Below, one piece after another: positions 55,499-64,000 of a stretch of DNA of 64,000 bases (position 1 is the first letter of the stretch; every line of letters begins with the position of its first letter). Origin of the DNA: Mycolicibacterium hassiacum DSM 44199 (GTDB lineage Bacteria > Actinomycetota > Actinomycetes > Mycobacteriales > Mycobacteriaceae); assembly GCF_900603025.1 (NCBI RefSeq), contig NZ_LR026975.1:2108001-2172000 (forward strand), given 5' to 3'. The position numbers and the translations under genes were made by a program. The notes below the pieces were generated by a model, which saw only the letters and a program-made list of their open reading frames with translations, made no database searches and had not been told where the DNA came from.

Positions 55499-58400
55499 GG
55501 ATGGCCTCCATGATCGCGGTGTCCACGTCGCGTCCCTCCTGCTTCGCGATCAGCGTGGCGTGTAGCACGCGTTGGTAATCGGTGGGCATCACCTTGGTGA
55601 ACTCGGCGCCGCGCTGCACCCAGTCCGCCAGCAGGGCCGCCGCCACCGAGCTGCCGGTGTATTCGGCGTGGCGGGTGATGATCTCGTACAACCAGCACAG
55701 GTCTTCGGCGTCCGGCGACTGCAGCTCCACCATCTCGGTGTTGACCAGAGCCGGGTCCAGCCCGAGCACGTAGGCGATCCCGCCGGACATCCCGGCGGCG
55801 AAGTTGCGCCCGGTCGGGCCGAGCACCACCACCCGGCCCCCGGTCATGTACTCGCAGGCGTGGTCGCCGACTCCCTCGACGACGGTGACGGCGCCGGAGT
55901 TGCGGGCGGCGAACCGCTCCCCCACCCGGCCGCGCAGATACAGTTCGCCCGAGGTGGCGCCGAACAGCAGGGTGTTACCGGCGATCACATTGTCCTCCGG
56001 CAGGTACAACACGTCATCGGGTGGCCGCACGATGATCCGGCCACCGGAAAGCCCTTTGCCGACATAGTCGTTGGCGTCGCCGATCACGTCGATCGTGATG
56101 CCCGGCGGCAGGAACGCACCCAGCGACTGGCCGGCCGATCCGGTCAGCGTGATGTGAATGGTGTCGTCCGGCAGCCCGGCCGCGCCGTAGCGGCGGGTCA
56201 CCTCGGCGCCCAGCAGGGTGCCGACCGTGCGGTTCACGTTGCGCACCGGCAGATCCAGCCGGACCGGCAGCGCGTCCTGCAGCGCCCCCTCGGCGAGCTG
56301 GATCAGCGTCTGGTCCAGGGCCTGATCCAGGCCGTGGTACTGGGCACGCACCCGCCGGCGCGGCGTGGTGTCGTCGACGCCCGCGGGAACCGCGAAGATC
56401 GGGCTCAGGTCCAGGCCGCGGCTCTTCCAGTGCGCCACCGCGGCATCGGTGTCGAGCATCTCGGCGTGCCCGACGGCCTCGTCGATGCTGCGGAACCCGA
56501 GCTCGGCGAGGTACCGGCGCACGTCCTCGGCGATGAACCGGAAGAAGTTCTCGACGAACTCGGGCCTGCCGGTGAATCGCTTGCGCAGTTCGGGGTTCTG
56601 GGTGGCCACGCCGACCGGACAGGTGTCGAGGTGGCAGACCCGCATCATGATGCAGCCGGACACCACCAGCGGTGCGGTGGCGAAGCCGAACTCCTCGGCA
56701 CCGAGCAGCGCGGCCACGATCACATCGCGCGCGGTGCGCATCCCGCCGTCGCACTGCACGGTGATCCGGTCACGTAATCCGTTGAGCAGCAACGTCTGCT
56801 GGGTTTCGGCCAGGCCGATCTCCCACGGCAGGCCGGCGTGCTTGATGCTGGTCAGCGGGGCGGCGCCGGTCCCGCCGTCGTGCCCGGAGATCAGCACCAC
56901 GTCGGCGTGCGCCTTGGCCACCCCGGCCGCAACGGTGCCCACGCCGACGCTGCTGACCAGCTTGACGTGGATGCGCGCCCGGTCGTTGGCGTTCTTCAGA
57001 TCGTGGATCAGCTGGGCGAGGTCCTCGATCGAGTAGATGTCGTGGTGCGGCGGCGGGGAGATGAGCCCCACCCCGGGCGTGGAGTGCCGGGTCTTGGCGA
57101 TGTTCGGGTACACCTTGTAGCCCGGAAGCTGGCCACCCTCACCCGGTTTGGCGCCCTGCGCCATCTTGATCTGGATGTCGGTGGCGTTGACCAGGTAGTC
57201 GCTGGTGACGCCGAACCGGCCGGAGGCGACCTGTTTGACGGCGCTGCGCCGACGCGGATCGTAGAGCCGGTCGGTGTCTTCGCCGCCCTCGCCGGAGTTG
57301 GACCGGCCACCGAGGTTGTTCATCGCGATCGCGATGGTCTCGTGCGCCTCGGCCGAGATCGAGCCGTAGCTCATCGCACCGGTGTTGAACCGTTTGACGA
57401 TCTCCTCCACCGGCTCCACCTCGTCGAGCGGCACCGGCGGGCGGCCGCGCCGGAACGTGAACAGCCCGCGCAGCGTTCCCCCCTCCCGGGACAGCCGGTC
57501 CACCTCGTCGGAGTACTTGCGGAACACCTCGTAGCGGCCGGTGCGGGTGGAGTGCTGAAGCAGGAACACCACTTCCGGGGTGAACAGGTGCAGCTCACCG
57601 TCGCGGCGGAACTGGTAGTGCCCGCCGACCTCGCGGCGCATCCGCTCGGTGGGCTGCTCGGGATAGGCCCGCCGGTGGCGGATCCGCACCTCCTCGGCGA
57701 TGGTGTCCAGCCCGACCCCGCCGAGGCGGGTCGGGGTGCCGGTGAAGTACTCGTCGACGACCTGTTTGTCGATGCCAACCGCGGCGAACACCTGGGCGCC
57801 GGTGTAGGAGGAGACCGTGGAGATCCCCATCTTGCTCATCACCTTCTGCACACCCTTGGTCAGCGCGGCGCAGTAGTTGCGAACCGCGGTGGCCGGATCC
57901 ACGTCGGACAACTCGCCCTCGCGGATGAGGTCCTCGATCGACTCGAACGCCAGGTACGGGTTGACCGCGGCCGCGCCGAACCCGATGAGCAGCGCGATGT
58001 GGTGCACCTCGCGTGCGTCCCCGGTCTCGACGACCAGCGACACCTGCGCGCATTGGCGGGTGCGCACCAGGTGGTGGTGCACCGCCGAGACGGCCAGCAG
58101 CGACGGGATGGGCGCCAGGATGTGGTCGGAGTCGCGGTCGGACACCACCAGGGTGCGGGCCCCGTTGGTGATCGCCTCGCTCGCCCGCCGGCGCAGATCC
58201 TCGAGCGCGTCGGCCAGGCCCGCTCCGCCGCGCTCCACGTCGAAGAGCGCACGCAGCACGACGGCCTTGAACCCCGGATACTGCCCGTCGTCGTTGATGT
58301 GGATCAGCTTGGCGAGCTCGTCGTTGTCGAGAACCGGCGAGCGCAGCAGGATCTGGCGACACGACTGCTCGTTCGGGTCGAGCAGGTTGTGCTCGGGACC

Positions 58401-60020
58401 GGTCACCCGGGCCATCGAGGTGACGATCTTCTCGCGGATCGCGTCCAGCGGCGGGTTGGTCACCTGGGCGAACAGCTGGACGAAATAGTCGTAGAGCAGC
58501 CGCGACCGCTGCGACAGCACCGCGGCCGGGGTGTCGTCGCCCATCGAGCCGAGCGGCTCGGATCCCTTTGCGGCCATGGGGGTCAGGACGGTCCGCAGGT
58601 CTTCCTCGGTGTAGCCGAACGCGATCTGCCGGCGCACCACCGACTCGTGGTTGGGCCGGAACCGGCTGCGCTCGGGCAGCGCGTCGAGGTCGACCAGGCC
58701 GCTCTCCAGCCACTCCTGGTAGGGGTGCTCGGCGGCGAGCCGCTGTTTGATCTCCTCGTCCGAAACGATGCGGCCGGCGGCGGTGTCGACCAAGAACATC
58801 TTTCCGGGCTGCAGCCGGCCCTTGGCCACGATCCGCGCCGAGGGCACGTCGAGCACCCCGGACTCGCTGGCGAGGATGATCCGGTCGTCGATGGTGCGCC
58901 ACCACCGGCCCGGGCGTAAACCGTTGCGGTCCAGCACCGCTCCGACGACGGTGCCGTCGGTGAAGGTGACGCAGGCCGGCCCGTCCCACGGCTCCATCAG
59001 CGAGGCGTGGAACTGCCAGAAGGCGCGCTCCGCGGGGGTGAGGGTGGTGTCGTTCTCCCACGCGGGCGGGATCATCATCAGCACCGCGTGCGGCAGGCTG
59101 CGGCCGCCGAGGTGCAGCAGCTCGAGTACCTCGTCGAAGGTCGCCGAGTCGGACGCGCCGGGGGTGCACACCGGCAGCAGCCGGCTCAGGTCGCCGGGGA
59201 TGAGGTCGGTGTCCAGCAGCGCCTCCCGGGCCCGCATCCGGTTGCGGTTGCCTCGCACGGTGTTGATCTCGCCGTTGTGAGCCACGAACCGGAACGGGTG
59301 CGCCAGCGGCCAGGACGGGAACGTGTTGGTGGAGAACCGGCTGTGCACGATCGCGATCGCGCTCTCGCAGCGTGGGTCGCGCAGGTCCGGGAAGTACCGC
59401 GACAGCTGCGCGGTGGTGAGCATCCCCTTGTAGACGATGGTGCGGCTCGACAGCGTCGGGAAGTAGACGCCGGCGCGCTCGGCCCGTTTGCGCAGCGGAT
59501 ACACCCGGCGGTCCAGATCGACGCCGGCTGCGAGATCGATTGTGGCGACGAAGAGTTGAGCCATGTACGGCATGCAGCTCAACGCGGTCGCGCCGATGTC
59601 GGCGCCGGTGGGGTCAACCGGCACCTCACGCCAGCCGAGCACCTCGATGCCCTCCTCGCGGGCGAGGTCCTCGACGCGGCGGAGCGCCTCGGCGCGCTCG
59701 GTGGGATCCTGCGGCAAGAAGCAGATTCCCGCGGCGTAGGTGTTGCGCCCGTCGGGCGCCGGCGCGGGCAGGTCGAAATCCACGACCGCACTGAAAAACG
59801 TTGTCGGAAGCTGGATCAGGATGCCTGCGCCGTCACCGCTGTTGGTCTCCGCGCCCGCGGCGCCCCGGTGGTCGAGGTGCTCGAGGGCGACCAGCCCGTC
59901 GGTGACGATGCTGTGCGACCGGCGACCCCGGATGTCGACGACGACGGCGACACCGCACGAGTCGGTCTCATCGGCCGGGTCGTATAAGCCTTGTGGTTCG
60001 GGGAATGCTGAACTCAGCAT
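55491..60020 (-). CDS. gltB: Glutamate synthase large subunit
   Basis: A 1509-residue GltB of full length. The N-terminal glutaminase has its nucleophile Cys 22 (DSCGVAVVV; the propeptide before it is normally removed). The FMN synthase domain includes [25 protein letters not shown], the [3Fe-4S] motif [15 protein letters not shown], and the C-terminal GXGXG-type helix domain has [17 protein letters not shown]. With GltD it forms glutamate from glutamine and 2-oxoglutarate. In M. tuberculosis gltBD lies elsewhere, so its place beside pykA is a lineage feature. Confidence 0.97.
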   Translation of the reverse strand: MLSSAFPEPQGLYDPADETDSCGVAVVVDIRGRRSHSIVTDGLVALEHLDHRGAAGAETNSGDGAGILIQLPTTFFSAVVDFDLPAPAPDGRNTYAAGICFLPQDPTERAEALRRVEDLAREEGIEVLGWREVPVDPTGADIGATALSCMPYMAQLFVATIDLAAGVDLDRRVYPLRKRAERAGVYFPTLSSRTIVYKGMLTTAQLSRYFPDLRDPRCESAIAIVHSRFSTNTFPSWPLAHPFRFVAHNGEINTVRGNRNRMRAREALLDTDLIPGDLSRLLPVCTPGASDSATFDEVLELLHLGGRSLPHAVLMMIPPAWENDTTLTPAERAFWQFHASLMEPWDGPACVTFTDGTVVGAVLDRNGLRPGRWWRTIDDRIILASESGVLDVPSARIVAKGRLQPGKMFLVDTAAGRIVSDEEIKQRLAAEHPYQEWLESGLVDLDALPERSRFRPNHESVVRRQIAFGYTEEDLRTVLTPMAAKGSEPLGSMGDDTPAAVLSQRSRLLYDYFVQLFAQVTNPPLDAIREKIVTSMARVTGPEHNLLDPNEQSCRQILLRSPVLDNDELAKLIHINDDGQYPGFKAVVLRALFDVERGGAGLADALEDLRRRASEAITNGARTLVVSDRDSDHILAPIPSLLAVSAVHHHLVRTRQCAQVSLVVETGDAREVHHIALLIGFGAAAVNPYLAFESIEDLIREGELSDVDPATAVRNYCAALTKGVQKVMSKMGISTVSSYTGAQVFAAVGIDKQVVDEYFTGTPTRLGGVGLDTIAEEVRIRHRRAYPEQPTERMRREVGGHYQFRRDGELHLFTPEVVFLLQHSTRTGRYEVFRKYSDEVDRLSREGGTLRGLFTFRRGRPPVPLDEVEPVEEIVKRFNTGAMSYGSISAEAHETIAIAMNNLGGRSNSGEGGEDTDRLYDPRRRSAVKQVASGRFGVTSDYLVNATDIQIKMAQGAKPGEGGQLPGYKVYPNIAKTRHSTPGVGLISPPPHHDIYSIEDLAQLIHDLKNANDRARIHVKLVSSVGVGTVAAGVAKAHADVVLISGHDGGTGAAPLTSIKHAGLPWEIGLAETQQTLLLNGLRDRITVQCDGGMRTARDVIVAALLGAEEFGFATAPLVVSGCIMMRVCHLDTCPVGVATQNPELRKRFTGRPEFVENFFRFIAEDVRRYLAELGFRSIDEAVGHAEMLDTDAAVAHWKSRGLDLSPIFAVPAGVDDTTPRRRVRAQYHGLDQALDQTLIQLAEGALQDALPVRLDLPVRNVNRTVGTLLGAEVTRRYGAAGLPDDTIHITLTGSAGQSLGAFLPPGITIDVIGDANDYVGKGLSGGRIIVRPPDDVLYLPEDNVIAGNTLLFGATSGELYLRGRVGERFAARNSGAVTVVEGVGDHACEYMTGGRVVVLGPTGRNFAAGMSGGIAYVLGLDPALVNTEMVELQSPDAEDLCWLYEIITRHAEYTGSSVAAALLADWVQRGAEFTKVMPTDYQRVLHATLIAKQEGRDVDTAIMEAIRG

Positions 60021-60113
60021 CGACGGGCGCCTCCGCAGTCCGAGTATCGATTCGTCCGGGACTGCGCCGGCCCGTTATCGAGTGTAGCAGCGCAAACGGG
60101 CCCGAACCGGCTG

Positions 60114-60539
60114 CTAACCGGCGACGACGGTCGGAATCAAGGGAAATCCGGGCAAATTGCGCACAACCGTCCAGGTCACGACGGCAGTGATAATGACCAC
60201 AACCGCGGTCCTGGTGATCAGCCGTCTCCCGGTGCGCCACCGCAACACGAACCAGCCGATCAGCAGCGGGATTCCCACCAGCGCGAACACGTTGTCGTTG
60301 ACGGCCGCGGCCAGGTCGCCGTGCAGCAGGTCGTGGGTCATGCGCAGCCCACCGCACCCCGGGCACAACCAGCCGGTCAGCTTGTGGAACATGCACGGTG
60401 GGTAGAAGAAGCCGGGCCGGTGCGGGTCGGCGATGCCGATGTAGGCCAGGGCCGCCGCGAGCAGACCGCCCGCACCGAGCAGAACCGCGACGGTCGCCCG
60501 GTTCCACTGAATGCTGCTCCGACCGCCGCTAGAAGCCAT
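60114..60539 (-). CDS. DUF2752 membrane protein (Rv1616-like)
   Basis: A 141-residue protein with three membrane helices. The DUF2752 signature is seen as PPCMFHKLTGWLCPGCGGLRMTHDLLHGD, with Cys-x2-CGG. Length and place match Rv1616. Its ATG lies within the original end of the TM2 gene (overlap 11 bp in the repaired frame), showing the two were coupled. Function unknown. Confidence 0.85.
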   Translation of the reverse strand: MASSGGRSSIQWNRATVAVLLGAGGLLAAALAYIGIADPHRPGFFYPPCMFHKLTGWLCPGCGGLRMTHDLLHGDLAAAVNDNVFALVGIPLLIGWFVLRWRTGRRLITRTAVVVIITAVVTWTVVRNLPGFPLIPTVVAG

Positions 60540-60988
60540 CCCGCAGTACCCGCCCCATCGCGTCTCGTGACGTTCCGCTGAGCAGAATCACGCAATCGAT
60601 GATGCCCCACAACACGGGCACGGCGTAGCTGATACCGCAAGTCAACGCAAGTCAACGGGCTGAGCAGGATGCCGCACAGACCCCCGACCACCAATTGCAC
60701 GACGCCGAGGTTCGTCTGGCCGATGTAGATGCGGCCGATGCCCACGACGCTGAGCAGTCCGAGCAGCTGCAGCAGCCCCGCGGTGGTCTTCGACTTGTCC
60801 GACAGCGGTTCCCCGGTCACCGGGTGGCGGCCGAACGGCGCCGCCGGATCGCCGAACCCGGGCGGATAGGGACTCCCGGGCGGGGGTGGCGGTGGCGGCG
60901 GCGGATACGACGGCTGGTCACCGGACGGCGGCGGCACGGCTCGGTCCTTGCTGCCGAAGTCATCACCACCGGACGAGGGTTCGGACAT
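60529..60988 (-). pseudogene. TM2-domain protein broken by a 10-bp tandem duplication (Rv1615-like)
   Basis: From ATG 60988 the protein has a Pro-rich N-terminus (a run of nine prolines) and the first TM2 helix (VVGIGRIYIGQTNLGVVQLV). It reads correctly to LSPLTC and then shifts at a 10-bp tandem repeat (60637-60656). Removing one copy restores GISYAVPVLWGIIDCVILLSG to a stop at 60529, the second TM2 helix, and gives about 149 residues, close to Rv1615. As it stands, the frame instead runs on to 60377 with a non-membrane Arg/Ser-rich tail. Either a recent mutation or an assembly error. Confidence 0.8.
60637..60656. repeat. 10-bp tandem duplication inside the TM2 gene
   Basis: GCAAGTCAAC occurs twice without a gap. 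The second copy shifts the reading frame of the TM2 gene by one base (10 is not a multiple of 3). Confidence 0.9.
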
Positions 60989-61136
60989 AGCGTCCAGCAT
61001 GCCAGATGCCGATATGTCCGGAACCGCTGAGGGACGGCCCGCACCACCGCCGCCCGATGCGGGCAAACCACTATCCCCGCCGGAGGTTTCGGTCGGTTCG
61101 AGCGGTATCCGGAACTGACCCCAACGGGGCCGCCGG

Positions 61137-62570
61137 TCAGAAGGGTGGGGGCTCGTAGGTGGCAGCAAGCCAGGCCTGCCGCTGCCGCTCCTCTTCGGCG
61201 ATAATCTCGCGCCGTTGCTGCCGTTCCGCGTCGATTCGCACCTGGCGTTCCTGGTCGCGGGTGCGTTTCCGCCGCGGCATCATCGCCGTCCGGTCGCACC
61301 CGCCGGGTTCGGGATCGGTCGTCGCGCCTGCCGGTGGGCTCAGCTCGCCGGTGGGCAGGCCCAGCGCGGGGAACAGCGCCGCGCCGTGCGCCTCGGTGCT
61401 GTAGGTGCATCCGATCGGTGAGGTCAGGACGATGGTGCCGTCGGGCAGCTGCCGATCGGACCAGCCGCAGAAGGTCTTGATGATGTGGTGGATCCGGCAG
61501 AGGCCCTTCATGTTGGAGGCGTGCGTCGGACCGAGCGGCCACGGCACGGTGTGGTCGATGTCGCACTGCTCGACCGGCTTGTCGCAGCCGGGCCAGCGGC
61601 AGGTCAGGTCGCGCCACCAGAGGAACTCCCGCAGCGCCGTTCCCGGGCGGTATCCCGATTCGGCGGTGGTCGGGATTCGCAGCGGCTTGAGCGTGGCCTG
61701 CTGGGCGAGTTTGCGCACCGACTCGGCCGGCAGCACCCCGAATCGGGGTAGGTAGCCGGGTTTGTCGCTGGTCCCGTCGACGGTGCCCTGTTCGGCGAGG
61801 ACGTGGATCACCACGCCGCCGGCCGACGGGTCGCGTCGGGCCGCCGCTGCCGCGCAGTCGGGTCGGCCGCATTCGCAGGCCAACGTCGTCTCGCCGCGGC
61901 CCAGCGCACCGACCGCGTCGGCACGACGCTGCTGACGGCCGCGCGGATCGTTTTCGCAGACGGTGTCGGCGATCGCGTCCAGCCGCTTGTCGTAGGCGGC
62001 CGCATCCTCGGAACGCACGACGCCCCACACCGTGGCCAGTCCCGGCGCGGGCCCGGACTCGGTCTGCATGAACCGCCGCTCGTCGGCCTGCGGCGGGACC
62101 CGGACGCCCTCGGGGTCCAGCGAGGCGACGTACTGGTCGATGCGGTCGCGCAGTTTGGGATAGGACAGTTTCATCCACTTCTCGCATCGCCCGGCGAGCA
62201 TCGCATCGAGTTCGGGCATCAGCTCGGCGCTGACGTTCTCGGTGCGCGCGATGATCGTCGACACCAGACGAATGTCGATGGTTCCCCGCAGGAAAACCTT
62301 GGCCACTTGCGGCAGCCGCTCCCGCAGCACCCGCGCGTAGCGGACCTGGCCGACCGCGCGACTGCGGCTGATGTTCTGCACCGCGGAGACCTCCGCGGCG
62401 ACCTCCTCAGTCGGATCGGCCACCCAGAACACCCGCTCGGCCATCTCCTCGGCGCGCCGGGCATACAGCTCAGCGGTGGCCAGCAGGCGGAGGGCGATGG
62501 CCGACGACTCGTCCCGCGTCGCCTCCCCCATCACCTCGACGAGGTCCGCCTCCGACATCCCTTCGAACAT
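61137..62570 (-). CDS. DUF222/HNH endonuclease-domain protein (13E12 family)
   Basis: A 477-residue protein. The DUF222 part spans the N-terminal 300 residues (FEGMSEADLVEVMGEATRDE at the start, LACECGRPDCAAAAA Cys patch, VDGTSDKPGYLPRFGVLP). The HNH motif is CRWPGCDKPVEQCDIDHTVPWPLGPTHASNMKGLCRIHH with zinc Cys and catalytic His residues. A charged coiled tail (RRKRTRDQERQVRIDAERQQ) follows. This multicopy actinobacterial family is of uncertain role, possibly mobile. ATG 62570 is chosen; upstream starts are possible. It separates the TM2 gene from lgt. Confidence 0.85.
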   Translation of the reverse strand: MFEGMSEADLVEVMGEATRDESSAIALRLLATAELYARRAEEMAERVFWVADPTEEVAAEVSAVQNISRSRAVGQVRYARVLRERLPQVAKVFLRGTIDIRLVSTIIARTENVSAELMPELDAMLAGRCEKWMKLSYPKLRDRIDQYVASLDPEGVRVPPQADERRFMQTESGPAPGLATVWGVVRSEDAAAYDKRLDAIADTVCENDPRGRQQRRADAVGALGRGETTLACECGRPDCAAAAARRDPSAGGVVIHVLAEQGTVDGTSDKPGYLPRFGVLPAESVRKLAQQATLKPLRIPTTAESGYRPGTALREFLWWRDLTCRWPGCDKPVEQCDIDHTVPWPLGPTHASNMKGLCRIHHIIKTFCGWSDRQLPDGTIVLTSPIGCTYSTEAHGAALFPALGLPTGELSPPAGATTDPEPGGCDRTAMMPRRKRTRDQERQVRIDAERQQRREIIAEEERQRQAWLAATYEPPPF

Positions 62571-62743
62571 ATGTTCGATGGTAGAGCCGGCCACCGACAA
62601 TTCGCCCCGTCGGGCGACCAGTGGATCAGCGCTCGCGGCGCCGGAACCAGCGGCGGACGCGGCCCTTCTTCGGGGCGGCCTCGTCAGCCGGGGCCTCATC
62701 AGCCGGGGGCTCGTCAGCGGGGCCCTCATCAGCCGGGGGCTCA

Positions 62744-64000
62744 TCACCCCGGGGCCTCGTCAGCGGGGGCTTCCCCTGCCTGGTCCTCTTCGGCTTCACC
62801 CGCCGGGGCTTCATCGGCCGGGGCTTCATCGGAGGAGACCTCGTCGGCGGCGCGGCGAGCCTGGTCCGGGGCGGCCTCGTCACCCCCGGCCTCGTCACCC
62901 CCGGCCTCGTCACCCCCGGCCTCGTCACCCGGAGCCTCCTCGGCCTTCTCCTCAGCCGCATCAGCCGGGGTTTCTCCGCCAGCGGTGCCGTCAGCCTCGT
63001 CCGCGGCCGGCCCGTCCCGTCCGGTGTCATCCGCTTCGTCCGCCGAGACCACCGTGGCGAGGCCGGAGCCGTCCTCCTCGCCGTCGGTGACGGAGTTGGC
63101 CGCGTAGGCGATGTCGTCGAACGGATCCTCGGCGTCGATCGCCAACTTCCGCGCATCGGTGACCCCCGGCGCGTCCTCGTACCGCACCGGCGCCGGATCC
63201 GCCGGCGTCTCGGCCGCGCTCACGGCAACCGGCTCGGCCGGCTCCGGCTCCGGCGACGGATCCGCAGCGGCCACCGGCGCCGGCTCGGCGGGCGCGTCAT
63301 CGGGAACGTAGCCCTCACCGTCGGTGACCGAGTTCGCGGCCTCGGCGACCTCCTCGAACGGGTCCTCGGCGTCGATCGCCAGCTGCCGGGCATCGGTGAC
63401 CACACCCACCAGGGGTTCGGCCGCCTCGTCGCCGGCGCCGGCCAACAGGGCCGTTTCGTCGATCTCGACGCCGATGTCGTCACTCGTCGGCTCGACCGGA
63501 TCCACCGACAGCTCGTCGGGCTCGGTCCCGGCCGCCTTCGCCGCGGCGACCACGCCGGAGGTCGCCCCGACCGCGGCGAGCTCCTCGGTGAGCTCTTCCG
63601 CTTCGTCCCGCGGCTTGCCCTTCAGCGACGCGGGATCCTCCCGACCCTTGGTCGCGGCCATCAGGTAGACCACCGCACCGATGAACACGAACGCCGAGGT
63701 GAACGAGTTGATCCGGATACCGGCGATCAGCGTGGCGTCGTCGTCCCGCAGCAGCTCGATCCAGAACCGGCCCGCGCAGTAACCGGCGACGTAGAGCGCG
63801 AACAGACGTCCGTGGCCGAGCCTGAACCGCCGGTCCGCCCACAGCAGGAACACGAAAACCCCGACGTTCCACAGCAGTTCGTACAGGAACGTCGGGTGGA
63901 CGATCGCGACCAGCTCGCCCGTCGACACCCCGTTGGCCAGATCCGGGCTGACATAGCCCGCGGCGTTGCGCCGCTCGTAGATCTCCAGACCCCACGGCAG
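62744..64000 (-). CDS. lgt: Prolipoprotein diacylglyceryl transferase, acidic tail cut by frameshift (5' end outside window)
   Basis: The visible 418 residues begin inside the Lgt core (PWGLEIYERRNAAGYV; HPTFLYELLWNVGVFVFLL with the conserved His-Pro-x-x-x-Y-E; GYCAGRFWIELLRDDDA) and end the last membrane helices near 63650. A tail of about 300 acidic Ala/Glu/Asp/Pro-rich residues follows, with two copies of a 20-residue unit (VTDAR-LAIDAEDPF...ANSVTDGE) and DEAGG repeats. The stop at 62744 is premature: one G less in CCCCGGGG (62747-62754) would extend the tail to a basic end, PKKGRVRRWFRRRER, stopping at 62626. Long tails are usual in mycobacterial Lgt. The enzyme adds diacylglycerol to lipoprotein Cys, as needed by the binding lipoproteins in this window. 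Confidence 0.9.
   Translation of the reverse strand: MPWGLEIYERRNAAGYVSPDLANGVSTGELVAIVHPTFLYELLWNVGVFVFLLWADRRFRLGHGRLFALYVAGYCAGRFWIELLRDDDATLIAGIRINSFTSAFVFIGAVVYLMAATKGREDPASLKGKPRDEAEELTEELAAVGATSGVVAAAKAAGTEPDELSVDPVEPTSDDIGVEIDETALLAGAGDEAAEPLVGVVTDARQLAIDAEDPFEEVAEAANSVTDGEGYVPDDAPAEPAPVAAADPSPEPEPAEPVAVSAAETPADPAPVRYEDAPGVTDARKLAIDAEDPFDDIAYAANSVTDGEEDGSGLATVVSADEADDTGRDGPAADEADGTAGGETPADAAEEKAEEAPGDEAGGDEAGGDEAGGDEAAPDQARRAADEVSSDEAPADEAPAGEAEEDQAGEAPADEAPG

Noticed and set aside
56838..58919. 693-codon open frame opposite gltB
   Set aside because: Shadow of gltB in high-GC DNA; no recognisable protein features.

Overview
The window is high-GC (by eye well over 60%) DNA from an actinobacterium, most likely an environmental, rapidly growing mycobacterium (Mycolicibacterium type). 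Reasons: PdtaR-type ANTAR regulator, a Dps2-like protein, cydABDC, DUF222/13E12-type HNH proteins, a DosR-like box, GTG starts, and a gene order on the right half (lgt, TM2 protein, DUF2752 protein, pykA, tesB, small membrane protein, cydC-D-B-A, HdeD-like protein, pdtaR) that matches my recollection of the Rv1614-Rv1626 block of M. tuberculosis, with extra genes inserted (gltBD, an amino-acid ABC transporter, a two-component system, DUF2339, dps2). Species cannot be fixed from the sequence alone.

1-8.6 kb is an accessory, decaying region: the end of a phage-defence-like pair (DUF2791 ATPase and Lhr-like helicase, as in BREX type 2/Pgl), an unknown 165-aa protein, an IS3-family element, a gene tail beside the IS, an intact TrpB2, and remains of a DUF222/HNH gene, an ankyrin-repeat gene and an IS481-type transposase. 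8.6-13.6 kb holds three TetR regulators, each beside a palindromic operator candidate, with a flavin monooxygenase, a GNAT acetyltransferase, a VOC protein and a crotonase. 13.6-15.7 kb carries a small membrane protein and a striking exported His/Gly/Ser-rich protein (about 60 His; five GHMGG motifs), a possible metal-handling pair behind a dyad. 15.7-16.7 kb holds two pseudogenes.

16.7-20 kb is a btuCDF-like ABC importer under a clear cobalamin riboswitch, so a B12 uptake operon. 20-24.7 kb carries housekeeping genes (two-domain thioesterase, methyltransferase, YwaF-like membrane protein, MFS exporter, SRPBCC protein). 25-29.3 kb is a polyamine importer operon potADBC whose potA seems to start at CTG. 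29.3-31.4 kb is a divergent pair (Vms1-like protein; CBS/DUF2267 protein) around a DosR-like box. 31.4-36.6 kb is livKHMGF, with a strong hairpin after livK.

36.8-64 kb: pdtaR, tRNA-Leu(CAA), dps2, DUF2339 membrane protein, MacS-type kinase and NarL-type regulator, a glutamine/glutamate-type ABC importer, HdeD-like protein, cytochrome bd operon cydABDC, tesB, pykA, glutamate synthase gltBD, DUF2752 protein, a TM2 gene broken by a 10-bp tandem duplication, an intact DUF222/HNH protein, and lgt (running off the right edge) whose acidic tail is cut by a one-base shift before its basic C-terminus. Nitrogen assimilation (amino-acid importers, gltBD) and respiration under low oxygen (cydABDC, DosR-like box) are the main functional threads. 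Several frameshifts lie in homopolymers or short repeats, so some may be assembly errors.
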